Below the pieces are notes generated by a model. That model was not told the DNA's origin, did not search any database, and saw only the letters and a program-made list of their open reading frames with translations. Shown here in pieces: positions 51,862 through 61,722 of a DNA stretch of 64,000 bases. The stretch is from Oscillospiraceae bacterium (lineage in GTDB: Bacteria; Bacillota; Clostridia; UBA1212; SIG427), in NCBI GenBank assembly GCA_015069135.1, contig SVJE01000001.1:1-64000 (forward strand), given 5' to 3'. How positions within the stretch are numbered: position 1 is the stretch's first letter; each line of letters opens with the position of its first letter. Both the position numbers and the translations under genes were made by a program.

Positions 51862-52923
51862 TTGAAAGAAAAAATAAAAACTTTTTTGGAAAGAAAAAAT
51901 ATAGTTATTTCAGCAAAAAGATATTTTATTGATGCAATGGGGGCAATGGCTCAGGGGTTGTTTGCGTCTTTACTTATCGGTACAATTATTTCGACAATAG
52001 GTGAACAGACAGGATGGCAAGTTCTAGTAGATATAGGAGGCTTTGCAAAGACTGTTTCAGGTCCGGCTATGGCAGTTGCCATAGGTTATGCGTTGCAGGC
52101 GCCACCGCTGGTTTTGTTTTCATTGTTAGCTGTAGGATGGAGTGCTAATTCATTAGGTGGAGCAGGAGGACCTCTGGCAGTTTTTGTTATAGCTCTTATT
52201 GCCTGTGAATTAGGTAAAATAGTTTCTAAGGAAACAAAAGTTGATATTATTCTTACACCTTTGATTACGGTTTCGTCAGGTGCTTTACTTTCAATGTGGC
52301 TGGCACCCGGAATAGGAGCAGCAGCAAGCTATGTGGGAAATCTTATAATGTGGGCTACAGAATTACAGCCACTTCTTATGGGTATTTTGGTATCTGTTAT
52401 TGTAGGTATTGCTCTTACATTACCAATAAGTAGTGCTGCCATATGTGCAGCATTAGGGCTTACAGGTCTTGCCGGTGGAGCTGCTGTGGCAGGTTGCTGT
52501 GCTCAGATGATAGGCTTTGCCTTTATGAGTTATAAAGAAAACAAAGTAGGTGGACTATTATCCCAGGGGATTGGAACCAGTATGTTGCAAATCGGAAATA
52601 TAGTTAAAAATCCTAAAATCTGGATTCCGCCAATTCTCACTTCAGCAATTACAGGACCTTTGGCTACATGTGTGTTTGGTCTGGAAATGAATGGTGCTCC
52701 GGTAGCTTCCGGAATGGGTACTTGCGGACTGGTAGGTCAGATTGGAATATATACAGGCTGGGTAAGCGATGTTGCTGCAGGTACTAAAGATGCCATAACA
52801 GCTTTTGATTGGATAGGTCTTATCCTTATATGTTTCGTGCTTCCTGCTGTGCTCACCAGTTTGTTCGGCTTTATTTTAAGAAAAATCGGTTGGATAAGAG
52901 AAGGAGACCTAAAATTGTCCTGA
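51862..52923 (+). CDS. PTS-type IIC membrane protein (PTS_EIIC_2 family)
   Basis: 353 residues with eight to ten membrane helices and many Gly/Ala-rich loops (GWSANSLGGAGGP; MNGAPVASGMGTCGLVGQIG). The sequence fits the PF13303-type 'PTS sugar transporter subunit IIC' family, which is often encoded without IIA or IIB partners, as here; the substrate is unknown. The start is TTG 51862 with GGAAGGAAGG upstream; the nearby ATG (51857) runs into a stop after two codons. It is monocistronic, with a terminator after it. Confidence 0.85.
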   Translation: MKEKIKTFLERKNIVISAKRYFIDAMGAMAQGLFASLLIGTIISTIGEQTGWQVLVDIGGFAKTVSGPAMAVAIGYALQAPPLVLFSLLAVGWSANSLGGAGGPLAVFVIALIACELGKIVSKETKVDIILTPLITVSSGALLSMWLAPGIGAAASYVGNLIMWATELQPLLMGILVSVIVGIALTLPISSAAICAALGLTGLAGGAAVAGCCAQMIGFAFMSYKENKVGGLLSQGIGTSMLQIGNIVKNPKIWIPPILTSAITGPLATCVFGLEMNGAPVASGMGTCGLVGQIGIYTGWVSDVAAGTKDAITAFDWIGLILICFVLPAVLTSLFGFILRKIGWIREGDLKLS

Positions 52924-52956
52924 TGATATTTATCGGTAAAAAGAAATAAAAAAATT

Positions 52957-52994
52957 GAGCTGCCTCAGTCTGATTACTGAGACAGCTCTTTTTT
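52957..52994. terminator. Bidirectional terminator (PTS gene / rpsT)
   Basis: GAGCTGCCTCAGT (52957-52969) pairs with ACTGAGACAGCTC (52976-52988, one mismatch). T6 follows on the plus strand and a T-rich tract follows on the minus strand. Confidence 0.9.
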
Positions 52995-53016
52995 GATTTT
53001 GCGCAAAACCAAAAAA

Positions 53017-53277
53017 TTACTGTGCTTTGTTTAATGCCTTTGCTAATCTTGATTTCTTACGATCTGCTGTTTTCTTGTGGATGAGACCCTTAGAAGCAGC
53101 TTTATCCAAATCAACAGAAGCAACCTTTACAGCAGCTGCTGCATTTTCGTCTTTTGCTTCGATAGCAACTTTAGCTTTCTTTACGGAAGTTCTGAGCGCA
53201 GATTTCTGAGCAGAATTTTTAGCGTTCTTCTTTTCTGTAACCAAAACTCTCTTTTTAGCTGATTTAATATTAGGCAA
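53017..53277 (-). CDS. rpsT: 30S ribosomal protein S20
   Basis: 86 residues, the usual length. LPNIKSAKKRVLVTEKKN at the start, and an Ala/Lys-rich three-helix pattern ending in KTADRKKSRLAKALN. The start is a TTG codon (53277) that gives MPNIKSAKKRV like all relatives; GGAGGTG lies 6 bases upstream on the minus strand. A long open extension upstream is not coding. It is divergent from gpr, an arrangement common in Bacillus and Clostridia. Confidence 0.96.
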   Translation of the reverse strand: MPNIKSAKKRVLVTEKKNAKNSAQKSALRTSVKKAKVAIEAKDENAAAAVKVASVDLDKAASKGLIHKKTADRKKSRLAKALNKAQ

Positions 53278-53342
53278 AACATTCACCTCCAGGAATAAAA
53301 TACCATGCCCTAAAAGACACAATGACGATTTTAACATAAAAA

Positions 53343-53372
53343 GAATACAAATGCAAGAATAAAGAGATAATA
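53343..53372 (+). promoter_or_regulatory. Sigma-G/F-like promoter of gpr
   Basis: GAATA (53343-53347), an 18-bp spacer and GATAATA (53366-53372). The sigma-G consensus recalled from B. subtilis is GHATR-N18-CATWHTA; only the first base of the -10 differs. This fits forespore expression of gpr. Confidence 0.55.
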
Positions 53373-53401
53373 ATTTTACCAAAATATCCGGGAGGTAGAA
53401 A

Positions 53402-54316
53402 ATGGAGATAAGAACAGACCTGGCCATTGAAGCCGGAGAAATTTTCGGCAAAGATAATTTACCTGATGGTGTAAAAGTGCAAAGTCAGGAGGGCAACAAC
53501 ATTACCATAACCAGAATTGATGTTATCAATGAAGAAGGGGAAAAGGCTTTAAACAAAAAACAAGGTGCATATATTACCATTGAATTAAAAGATGTGGAAC
53601 TGAACACATTGGAAATTCACAATGAAGTGGCGGAAGCCATTGATAAAGAACTGGAACCATTTATAGCCAAGACAGGGGGCAGACCCTCGGTTATGGTTGT
53701 TGGGTTGGGTAACAGGTACATTACACCGGATGCGTTAGGTCCTAAAGTTGTAGAAAAAATAGTTGTAACAAGACATGTTCAGAAATTATCCGGAGGCAGT
53801 AATGATATAGATTCAAGGTTAGGTAATTTGTGTGCTATAGCTCCCGGTGTAATGGGTGTCACAGGTATTGAAACAGGGGAAATAATACTGGGATTGGTGG
53901 AAAAAGTACATCCCGACATTATTATTGCAGTGGATGCTCTTGCAGCCAGAAAAACATCACGTATAAATAGAACAGTACAGATATCCGATACAGGAATAGT
54001 TCCCGGATCCGGAATAGGTAACAGACGAATGGAATTATCAGAAGAAACTTTGAATATTCCGGTAATTGCAATTGGTGTGCCTACTGTTGTAGATACACTT
54101 ACTTTAGCCAGAGACCTTATTGAAAATGCCACCGGGGACTCTCTCCGGGAGAACATTGAAAAAGATATGTTGAATTCCTGTGGGGCTGATAATATTGTAA
54201 CTCCCAAAAATATAGATATGGCCGTTGCAAGAATGGCTAATGCAATCTCCAACGGCCTTAACATGGCGGTTCATAAGGGGTTTGATTTTAATGATATAAG
54301 CGATTATTTATTGTAA
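53402..54316 (+). CDS. gpr: Spore germination protease GPR
   Basis: 304 residues. By family it is made in the forespore as an inactive zymogen and cleaves small acid-soluble spore proteins at germination. RTDLAIEA at the N-terminus resembles its own autoprocessing site. GLGNRYITPDALGP, CAIAPGVMGVTGIET and DALAARKTSRI are conserved stretches. A GGGAGG site lies 7 bases before ATG 53402. It is divergent from rpsT and overlaps the convergent lipid kinase gene by 13 bases. spoIIP, a frequent neighbour in Bacillus, is not here. Confidence 0.96.
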   Translation: MEIRTDLAIEAGEIFGKDNLPDGVKVQSQEGNNITITRIDVINEEGEKALNKKQGAYITIELKDVELNTLEIHNEVAEAIDKELEPFIAKTGGRPSVMVVGLGNRYITPDALGPKVVEKIVVTRHVQKLSGGSNDIDSRLGNLCAIAPGVMGVTGIETGEIILGLVEKVHPDIIIAVDALAARKTSRINRTVQISDTGIVPGSGIGNRRMELSEETLNIPVIAIGVPTVVDTLTLARDLIENATGDSLRENIEKDMLNSCGADNIVTPKNIDMAVARMANAISNGLNMAVHKGFDFNDISDYLL

Positions 54317-55290
54317 AATACACTGTCTACAAAATTTTCTTCCTCGCTGGCAGCTGTTTCCTTCATAACCAGTCTCAGGTTTTCGTTGGGGACAACCAAT
54401 TTTATTGCCTGGTTGCATGTTTCAACACATATAGGTAAAATGCCTCCATTTTCACCATCAAAGTCAACCGGAAAACTTTTAGTGACATCTGAAGCAGGAG
54501 AAACCTTTATATTAGACGACTGGTAATATGAAATCCAAGGACTGTCTATGTGTGTACCTGTCTGGATTTTAAGAGCTGCAGGAAGCATTTCCAACGGATC
54601 AATTTTCTTCAGAATACAAAGGTCAAGTTTGCCGTCATTAATTTTTGCCTTTGGTGTTATTCTGGCAAAACCACCTACACTACTTGTGTTTGCAATAACA
54701 AAACAAAAAACATCTTCCACAAATGTAATCCCGTCATCTAATTCGAATTTAAGTGGAGTAGTGTCTAGTTTTAATGAAGTAAGGTCTTTAAGACCTGCAA
54801 AGTAATATGCCATTTTACCAAAAGATGTTTTAAGGTCGGAACTTACGTTATGTGCAACTTCAGAAAGAATTCCGCCGGCGGCAACATTAAGGAAATAATT
54901 GTCGTTGATTTTACCTACGTCTGAAAGTACTGTATTCATGTTTTTAACCATTTCACAGATATGTACAGGCTTTTTTGGTATTGCCATTGCTGTTGCATAG
55001 TCGTTAATTGTTCCGGCACCTACAATAACAAGAGGCGTTTTTGTTCCGCTGTTAACAAGGCCATTGACAACTTCATTTACTGTACCGTCTCCGCCAACGG
55101 CCATTACAAAATCATATTCGCCTTTTCTAATTTCAGCCACACGATTTTTGCCGTCGTTTTTTTTCTGTGTGTAGAACAGATGTATTTCTTTAGCGACACC
55201 TTTAGAAAGCATCATGCTTATGGCATCAAGCGCATTTTTTTGAACCATTTGTTTTCCTGAAGAAGGATTTATGATTGCAAGACCTTTCAT
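54304..55290 (-). CDS. YegS/DgkB-type lipid kinase
   Basis: 328 residues. The DAGK-catalytic domain (1-130) has the nucleotide motif VGGDGTVNEVV (about 65-75) and GAGTINDYA (about 92-100; family PxGTxNDFA). The rest is the beta-rich second domain. It phosphorylates diacylglycerol or a related lipid using ATP, feeding phospholipid turnover. The ATG at 55290 has GGAGGTG upstream. It lies 21 bases after the sigma-propeller gene on the same strand, so the two may be co-transcribed. Confidence 0.92.
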   Translation of the reverse strand: MKGLAIINPSSGKQMVQKNALDAISMMLSKGVAKEIHLFYTQKKNDGKNRVAEIRKGEYDFVMAVGGDGTVNEVVNGLVNSGTKTPLVIVGAGTINDYATAMAIPKKPVHICEMVKNMNTVLSDVGKINDNYFLNVAAGGILSEVAHNVSSDLKTSFGKMAYYFAGLKDLTSLKLDTTPLKFELDDGITFVEDVFCFVIANTSSVGGFARITPKAKINDGKLDLCILKKIDPLEMLPAALKIQTGTHIDSPWISYYQSSNIKVSPASDVTKSFPVDFDGENGGILPICVETCNQAIKLVVPNENLRLVMKETAASEEENFVDSVFYNK

Positions 55291-55311
55291 TATGGCACCT
55301 CCTAATTTATA

Positions 55312-57033
55312 TCAGAAAATAGTTAAGCAATCAGAATAGTTATCGAGAGATAAGGCTGTTAATGTCTTATCTGCATTTTCTGCATCCCCAGGGTAATAAA
55401 GATACAATTTATTTCCGTACACATATATATCTGATGCACGTAAATCGCTTATTTTTTCCGGAGTTACAGTATTTTTGGATAAATCCACTTTGAAAATACC
55501 GGTTTCATCCCCATCAATACCATCGTAGTACATTACGGAACCATCAAGGTAAAATGCTCCTGTTCCCATAATTATCCCTTCTACAGACGAGGTTAACTGA
55601 GTTTCCATGTCTGCTTTGTAAAGATATATTGTTCCGTTGGAATTTTCGTCAAGTATTTTGTAGTCGAAATATACATTGTTGTTGTAGAAGTCAAATGTGT
55701 ATATTTCCAATAAAGCTAAGGCTTCAATACCCGTACCTTCGTTAAAATCGGTTACATAGAAAAGCCCTTTACCAGCACCGGAAGAAAAGAAAAGTGTTCC
55801 GTCAGGTGCAAACTTCATGCTGTATCTGAAAGGTATGGATTCCTGAGTTTCATAATATTTATAGTCCTCAGAATCTTCAGAAATGTCTATGATAAGATTT
55901 TCTTCGGAACCGTCAAGGTTTATGGAACTGATTCCAATTCCGGTGGAGAAATATATTTTACCGTCTTTGTAATTAAGACAGGTTCCCGGAGTTTTTGTAA
56001 GAAGCTTTTTATTGGAACCATCTTTGTTGATAACATATATTTTACCGTCATCTAAGTTCCTGTAATAGAGTTTCTCTCCGTCAGTTATAAGCTCTTTAAG
56101 TCTGTCGGCACAAACTTCTGTTGCTTTTTTAGTGTCATAATCATAACACCAGAGATGGTTATTTTTATCGTTGTTCTGATAATAAACTTTGTTGCCCAGC
56201 TGTACCAGAGAAATTTTGTTACCGAACTGTACATCTACAGTTATTTCTTCAGGTTTATCTTTAAGAAAATTGTTAACCAGAAGGGCAGTCAATCCCGACA
56301 AAACTATTACTCCCAGAGCTATTGCTACAATAATCAGTCTTTTTTTCTTACGCTTTTGCTGATTGTGCTTTTCTTCAAGAGCATTTTCCATGTCTTTATC
56401 GGAATATATAAGCTCGTTGGACTCAAGGTTTAACTCCTCGTGACTGATGTGAGCCAGTGGACCATCTGCTTTGCTGATTATTTTATTCCATACATCAGGA
56501 CAGGTGTTTTCAATGTCATTTTTTATACTTAAAGCAATCTCAGCTTTATTTGCAACTGTGAATTTTTCAGATAAACGGTTTAGACCTCGTTTGTATTCTT
56601 GCTTGCAGGCGCCTGTTTTGTACCACAAAAGTCTGGCAATGTCTCCATTAGATAATCCTGACATTACTGTTGTAATTATTATGGCAGCTCTGTCATCTTT
56701 ACCGTTATTAACTAACTCCATAAGCATTTTCGACATGTTATCCTGCTTTGGAGTTATAAGATTTTCCTGAACAGAAGGGTCATGAAGCGCATTTGTTGCC
56801 AGATTTTTAGCTGTATCCAGCAGCCAGTATTCAGCTGACATTTCTGTGTTGAAAAGATATGCAAGGGTAGAGATTCTTTTATATGTTTCTGCCAGTATTT
56901 CTGCAGCATAATTTGTGTCTTTTACAATTGAAAGTGCAGTTCCGTAAACTTCAGGTGCGGTTTTTTCATATAAACTATGTAAATCTTCCTGAGAGCCTTT
57001 TGCAATACCGACTATTAAAAATTCCAAATCCAA
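55312..57033 (-). CDS. Sigma-factor-like / transmembrane / beta-propeller fusion
   Basis: 573 residues. Residues 1-160 look like a divergent ECF sigma factor: a sigma-2-like part (EDLHSLYEKTAPEVYGTALSIVKD) and a sigma-4-like helix-turn-helix (GLSNGDIARLLWYKTGACKQEYKRGLNRLSEKF, about 126-158). A basic stop-transfer segment precedes one membrane helix (about 233-255). The outer 300 residues form a DUF5050-type propeller ('D..K.YY.n..dg.iY..n.DGs..k.l'). This puts a DNA-binding-like domain and a sensor on one membrane protein, avoiding a separate anti-sigma factor. The start is TTG with GAGGTGA upstream. Function inferred. Confidence 0.82.
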   Translation of the reverse strand: MDLEFLIVGIAKGSQEDLHSLYEKTAPEVYGTALSIVKDTNYAAEILAETYKRISTLAYLFNTEMSAEYWLLDTAKNLATNALHDPSVQENLITPKQDNMSKMLMELVNNGKDDRAAIIITTVMSGLSNGDIARLLWYKTGACKQEYKRGLNRLSEKFTVANKAEIALSIKNDIENTCPDVWNKIISKADGPLAHISHEELNLESNELIYSDKDMENALEEKHNQQKRKKKRLIIVAIALGVIVLSGLTALLVNNFLKDKPEEITVDVQFGNKISLVQLGNKVYYQNNDKNNHLWCYDYDTKKATEVCADRLKELITDGEKLYYRNLDDGKIYVINKDGSNKKLLTKTPGTCLNYKDGKIYFSTGIGISSINLDGSEENLIIDISEDSEDYKYYETQESIPFRYSMKFAPDGTLFFSSGAGKGLFYVTDFNEGTGIEALALLEIYTFDFYNNNVYFDYKILDENSNGTIYLYKADMETQLTSSVEGIIMGTGAFYLDGSVMYYDGIDGDETGIFKVDLSKNTVTPEKISDLRASDIYVYGNKLYLYYPGDAENADKTLTALSLDNYSDCLTIF

Positions 57034-57152
57034 ACTGATTCACCTCGTATAATTAATACACAGTAATTGTAGCATAAAAAGGTTACTTCTGTAAAATTTG
57101 ATATTTTTATATTGTTTATGTATAATAGCCCGGGAAAGGAAGTTATTCTAAA

Positions 57153-58400
57153 ATGATTCTTAATTTTATAATTATAATATTGTTAGTTGGTTTATCAGCT
57201 TATTTTTCAGGCAGTGAGACTGCCTTTTCTGCTGTGAACAGATTACAATTAAAGAAACTTGCGGATGATGGAAATAAAAAAGCAAAAAGAGTACTTAAAC
57301 TTACTGATAAATATGATGCCCTTATATCTACTATTCTTATAGGCAATAACATTGTTAATTTAAGTGCATCTTCATTAGCAACAATTACTGCTGCTAAAAT
57401 TTCTGACAGCAACTGGTCTGTTACGATTGCAACTGCAACTCTTACTGTTGTAGTTTTGGTTTTTGGTGAAATTTCACCTAAGAGCATGGCAAAGGAATCT
57501 GCAGAAAATTTTGCAATGTTTTCTGCCCCTTTTATGCAGCTTTTAGTTTATGTGCTTACTCCTTTAAACATTATCTTTATGGCTTGGAAAAAACTTATGA
57601 CTAAAATTATCAAGCCTAAGAAAATTGAACTTGAGATTGAAGAGGAACTTCTTACTTTTGTTGATGAGGCAGAAAATGAAGGTGATCTTAACGAAGATGA
57701 GAGTGACCTTATCCGTAATGCTATCGAATTTAATGAAACTGTAGCTGAGGATATATACACACCACGAGTTGATATGGTTGCTGTAAATATTGAGGACGAT
57801 AGGGAGAAAATTCGTCAGACGTTTATTGACAGCGGCTTCTCAAGACTTCCTGTTTATGAAGGTACCATTGATAATATAATTGGTGTGATAAACTATAAAG
57901 ATTTTACAAATCCTACTGCTTCTTCTTTGTCTGTTGCAGAAATAATGAGTAAACCACTTGTTATAGTTCCGTCAGTTAAGCTTACAAAGCTTCTCAGCAT
58001 TTTACAGAAAAAGAAAAGTCACATTGCTATTCTTGTTGACGAATATGGTGGCACTATGGGTATGGTAACAATGGAAGACGTGGTTGAGGAACTTGTTGGT
58101 GAAATCTGGGATGAACATGATGAAGTGATTGAAGAATTCACCAAATTAAGTGACAACAGATACAGAGTATTATGTACTGCGTCCCTTAAAGATATGTTCG
58201 ATTGTTTTGATATGGACAATCCCGATGAAGAACAGGAAGCAGTATCTGTTAGTGGTTGGGTTACTGAGATCCTGGGCAAAATACCTCAGGTAGGTGATAG
58301 CTTCAAATATAGCAATTTATATGTATCTGTTATAAAATGTGATGAAAGACATGTTGAAGAAATTATTGTGGAAATAAGAGAGGTTGAAGAAGATGTGTGA
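57153..58400 (+). CDS. CorC/HlyC-type DUF21-CBS membrane protein
   Basis: 415 residues. The DUF21/CNNM transmembrane domain (about 1-140; SGSETAFSAVNR) is followed by two CBS domains (about 195-320; TPRVDMVAV, VDEYGGTMGMVTMEDVVEELVGEIWDE) and a CorC_HlyC C-terminal domain. Members are linked to magnesium or cobalt efflux; the 'haemolysin' name is historical. GGAAAGGAAG precedes ATG 57153. It overlaps proB by 8 bases. Confidence 0.93.
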   Translation: MILNFIIIILLVGLSAYFSGSETAFSAVNRLQLKKLADDGNKKAKRVLKLTDKYDALISTILIGNNIVNLSASSLATITAAKISDSNWSVTIATATLTVVVLVFGEISPKSMAKESAENFAMFSAPFMQLLVYVLTPLNIIFMAWKKLMTKIIKPKKIELEIEEELLTFVDEAENEGDLNEDESDLIRNAIEFNETVAEDIYTPRVDMVAVNIEDDREKIRQTFIDSGFSRLPVYEGTIDNIIGVINYKDFTNPTASSLSVAEIMSKPLVIVPSVKLTKLLSILQKKKSHIAILVDEYGGTMGMVTMEDVVEELVGEIWDEHDEVIEEFTKLSDNRYRVLCTASLKDMFDCFDMDNPDEEQEAVSVSGWVTEILGKIPQVGDSFKYSNLYVSVIKCDERHVEEIIVEIREVEEDV

Positions 58401-59202
58401 GGATTTTCAGCACGACAGAGATATATTGTCAGAGTCTAAGAGAATTGTAATTAAGATAGGTACTTCTTCTCTTACTTACGAAAACGGAAGAACTAATTTA
58501 AGACGCATAGGCACTCTTGTAAGGGTTATTTCTGACCTTATGAATCAGGGAAAGGAAGTTATACTTGTTTCTTCCGGCGCTATAGGTATTGGCGTAAACA
58601 CCCTTAAAATGGCCGAAAAACCGTCCAGTGTTGCAGGTAGACAGGCTGTTGCCGCGGTAGGTCAGTGCAATCTGATGCAGATTTATTCTCAGATTTTTTC
58701 TGACTACGGATACAATGTAGGTCAGTTACTTCTGACAAGAGATATTCTTGAAAGAAGTGATATGAAGATTAATACCATTAATACCTTCAATGAACTTCTG
58801 GATCTTAAGATTATTCCTATTGTAAACGAAAATGATAGTGTTGCTGTTGATGAAATTAAGTTTGGTGATAACGATAATCTGTCTTATGTTGTTGCGACTC
58901 TTACTGAAGCTGATTTATTGGTTATTCTTACGGACATTGATGGCTACTATGATAAGAATCCGGAAAGTCCTGATGCAAAGCTTTATCACAATGTATATGA
59001 TTTGTCCGAAGAAATTGAAAAAGCTGCCGGTGGCGCAGGTAGTAAACTCGGAACCGGCGGTATGCTTACTAAGGTTCATGCATGCAGATTAGCTGCAGAG
59101 CGGGGAATTAATTCAGTTATTGTAAATGGTTCAGATCCGAGAGTAGTTTTTGATATCATTGATGGTAAGGATATAGGAACTTTGTTTGTAGCAAGAAAAT
59201 AA
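58393..59202 (+). CDS. proB: Glutamate 5-kinase
   Basis: 269 residues, the short form without the C-terminal PUA domain. It phosphorylates glutamate in the first step of proline synthesis. IVIKIGTSSL, LVSSGAIGIG, NENDSVAVDEIKFGDND and KLGTGGMLTKVHA are the kinase landmarks. The ATG at 58393 is used because GAGAGG lies 9 bases upstream. proA does not follow; after a terminator the next gene is on the other strand. Confidence 0.95.
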   Translation: MCEDFQHDRDILSESKRIVIKIGTSSLTYENGRTNLRRIGTLVRVISDLMNQGKEVILVSSGAIGIGVNTLKMAEKPSSVAGRQAVAAVGQCNLMQIYSQIFSDYGYNVGQLLLTRDILERSDMKINTINTFNELLDLKIIPIVNENDSVAVDEIKFGDNDNLSYVVATLTEADLLVILTDIDGYYDKNPESPDAKLYHNVYDLSEEIEKAAGGAGSKLGTGGMLTKVHACRLAAERGINSVIVNGSDPRVVFDIIDGKDIGTLFVARK

Positions 59203-59218
59203 TTGTTTATGAGATTTA

Positions 59219-59244
59219 AGGCTGTCTTTCAGATGGCTTTTTTT
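59219..59244 (+). terminator. proB terminator
   Basis: GCTGTCT/AGATGGC stem with two wobble pairs (59221-59237), followed by T7. Confidence 0.75.
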
Positions 59245-59293
59245 ATTGCTGTAATAATACTTTCTACGTGATATTGTCGATTTTAAGGGAAAC

Positions 59294-59323
59294 AAAAATG
59301 GACTGGGTTTAATCAGTCCATTT
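59294..59323 (-). terminator. Terminator of the class A PBP gene
   Basis: Read on the minus strand: AAATGGACT, a 10-base loop, AGTCCATTT, then TT and a T/G-rich tail. Confidence 0.75.
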
Positions 59324-59337
59324 AATAATATATATAA

Positions 59338-61722
59338 TTATGCAGCAACAACCTGCTGTTGCTCTTCAGGAGAACTTTCGCCACCTTCAGGTGTAGGTTC
59401 AGGTGGGATTTCCGCTGTTGCTTCCGGTGTAGGCTCAGGAACCGGTGTTGTTATAGCTTCCGGTGTAGGAGCTACAGTAGGTGATGGTTCAGGAGTAACA
59501 ATAACTTCAGGGGTTGCTGTTATTGTAGGTTGCTGGGTAGGAACTGAGTGAACCGTACATACTGTTGTAGGCTGTGTTCCTGCAATAAAGCTTTGTACAC
59601 CTGTTGAAGGACAGCCCGGATTTGCTACATTACCTGTTTCGGAACAAATGTTTACCTCTACCTTTTCAGGAGCAGAAGTGGATTGTGGAGTAAGGGTAGC
59701 CTGTGCAATACTATTGGTTGTATGGGTATAGTTTACAACAGGAAGATTTGCATGAATTCTATCCATAACTTTATCCCAAAGGTTTACAGCGCAATAGTAT
59801 TCAGAAGAATTAATGTATGTGTTGTTATCATAACCATACCATACAGCTGCTGCGTAATATGGGGTATAACCTACAAACCATCTGTCATAGTTGTTTGTTG
59901 TAGTACCTGTTTTACCGCAAGCTTTCATTTCTTCTCCATTAGCGTTTCGTACATCAATGTGTCCGGCGGCAGTACCCTGAGTGACAACATCACGAAGCAT
60001 AGAAGTCATAACTTCCGCGGAATTCTTGCTATATAATTTAGTGCTTGTATTTGGATTTGTAAACAACAAATCACCATTTCTGTCGTAAATATGTGTATAT
60101 GTTATAGCAGGGTTATATGTTCCGTCGGTAACAAAAGGACTGAATGCACCAACCATTTCTCTGGTACTCATTCCTTCAGTGAAACCACCCAGACAAGCAG
60201 AAATTTGTGTTTCTGTAGTTCTGTCGATACCGGAAAGTTTCAGGTAATTAAGACAATCATTTCTCTTGTCTTCGTATCTGTCATAAAGAATAGCTGCTAC
60301 AACGTTCTGTGAACGGAATATTGCCTGTCTTACTGTAGTGTTACCGTAAAATACATTACCGGAGTTTTTTGGCCAAGGTACATCAGGCGTCTGAGGATTT
60401 AAATATACTTGTCTGTCTTCGACTACAGTATCTGCTGAAATCAATCCCATATCAAGAAGGGGGCCGAAAAGTATAATTGGTTTTATAGAAGAACCGGGCT
60501 GACGCTTTGCATCAGTTGCTCTGTTAAACCACCAGTTACCGGTTTTTTCTCCATAACCTCCGTACATAGCAACTACATATCCGGTATAGGGATCTGTAAT
60601 TGTTATTGCAGCCTGCGCCATGGTATCACCATAGTATTTATTTGCATTTGTAGGGAAGTTATCCACGTTGCAGAATTCTTCGTCTACAATTGCCTGTATA
60701 TGGGGATCCATTGTTGTTTTGATGGATATACCGCTGTTGTAGATAAGATTATTAGCCTGTGCCTCAGTATATCCTAATGTGGTCATAAGGTCTTTTCTCA
60801 AATCTCTTACAGCAGATTCCATAAAGTATGAATAAATATTACTACCGGTGGAGTTGTTTTCTTTTTTGTAGCTTTCATTAAATTCAAGCTTTGTCTGAAT
60901 AGCATCCATGTATTCAGCTTCTGTTATATAGCCCAGTTCGAGCATTTTATCCAGAATGATAACTTGTCTCTTATATGCATTGGCACGACCTTTTGTTGTC
61001 ATTGGGTTATACTTACTGGGGCTGTTTGTAATACCTGCCAGCAAAGCACATTCAGCCAGATTAAGATCAGAAAGCTCTTTGTTAAAATATGCGTCTGCGG
61101 CAGTTTTTACACCGTAAACATCATTGGCCATAAAAATAACATTACAGTAAAGTTCCAAAATATCTTTTTTGTTATGTTCTTTTTCCAGTTGAAGGGCACG
61201 CCATTGTTCGCGGATTTTTCTCGGAATACTTCTGGCGTCATCTCCCGTAATGTTTTTTACAACCTGCTGGGTAATAGTACTTCCGCCGAACTTTGGAAAT
61301 CCCGGAATAAAATAGCTTAAGCCGGCACCAATAGTTCTTTTAAAATCTATACCTTCGTGTTCGTAAAATCTTTCATCTTCAATTGAAACCAGAGCATTTA
61401 TAAGATTCTGAGGTATTTCGTCATATTCCGCTAATTTACGATTTTTACTTTCAGAGCCCTTCAAGGTTCCTATTATGTTATCATCACTATCGTAAATATA
61501 GGACACGAAACCGGTAACGTAAAGGTCTTCGTCTTCCAATGTGTCAGTTGTAATGATACAGCCGGCGAATATGCCAAGAAGTAATCCCACTGCAATACAC
61601 ATGAACACAACAGCTGTTATAAGACCTGCTTTACAGAGACCTTTAAAAGAAATCCAGGCAATATGCAGTTTTTGTTCCTTTGTCAACTTTGTTTTTCTTT
61701 TTTTCTTTACGTTCTCTGCCAT
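59338..61722 (-). CDS. Class A penicillin-binding protein (PBP1a-like)
   Basis: 794 residues. A basic cytosolic head and one membrane helix (about 30-58) are followed by a GT51 transglycosylase domain (about 90-270) with EDERFYEHEG and GGSTITQQVVKN, then a transpeptidase domain (about 370-650) with SSIK, SQN and KTGTT, all intact. The last ~80 residues are a Pro/Thr/Glu-rich tail ('TPEPSPTVAPTPE'). It polymerises and cross-links peptidoglycan. AAGGA precedes the ATG at 61722. Monocistronic. Confidence 0.95.
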   Translation of the reverse strand: MAENVKKKRKTKLTKEQKLHIAWISFKGLCKAGLITAVVFMCIAVGLLLGIFAGCIITTDTLEDEDLYVTGFVSYIYDSDDNIIGTLKGSESKNRKLAEYDEIPQNLINALVSIEDERFYEHEGIDFKRTIGAGLSYFIPGFPKFGGSTITQQVVKNITGDDARSIPRKIREQWRALQLEKEHNKKDILELYCNVIFMANDVYGVKTAADAYFNKELSDLNLAECALLAGITNSPSKYNPMTTKGRANAYKRQVIILDKMLELGYITEAEYMDAIQTKLEFNESYKKENNSTGSNIYSYFMESAVRDLRKDLMTTLGYTEAQANNLIYNSGISIKTTMDPHIQAIVDEEFCNVDNFPTNANKYYGDTMAQAAITITDPYTGYVVAMYGGYGEKTGNWWFNRATDAKRQPGSSIKPIILFGPLLDMGLISADTVVEDRQVYLNPQTPDVPWPKNSGNVFYGNTTVRQAIFRSQNVVAAILYDRYEDKRNDCLNYLKLSGIDRTTETQISACLGGFTEGMSTREMVGAFSPFVTDGTYNPAITYTHIYDRNGDLLFTNPNTSTKLYSKNSAEVMTSMLRDVVTQGTAAGHIDVRNANGEEMKACGKTGTTTNNYDRWFVGYTPYYAAAVWYGYDNNTYINSSEYYCAVNLWDKVMDRIHANLPVVNYTHTTNSIAQATLTPQSTSAPEKVEVNICSETGNVANPGCPSTGVQSFIAGTQPTTVCTVHSVPTQQPTITATPEVIVTPEPSPTVAPTPEAITTPVPEPTPEATAEIPPEPTPEGGESSPEEQQQVVAA

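Noticed and set aside
53278-53451. N-terminal extension of rpsT
   Set aside because: The added residues do not resemble S20, and a TTG with a perfect ribosome site gives the canonical N-terminus.
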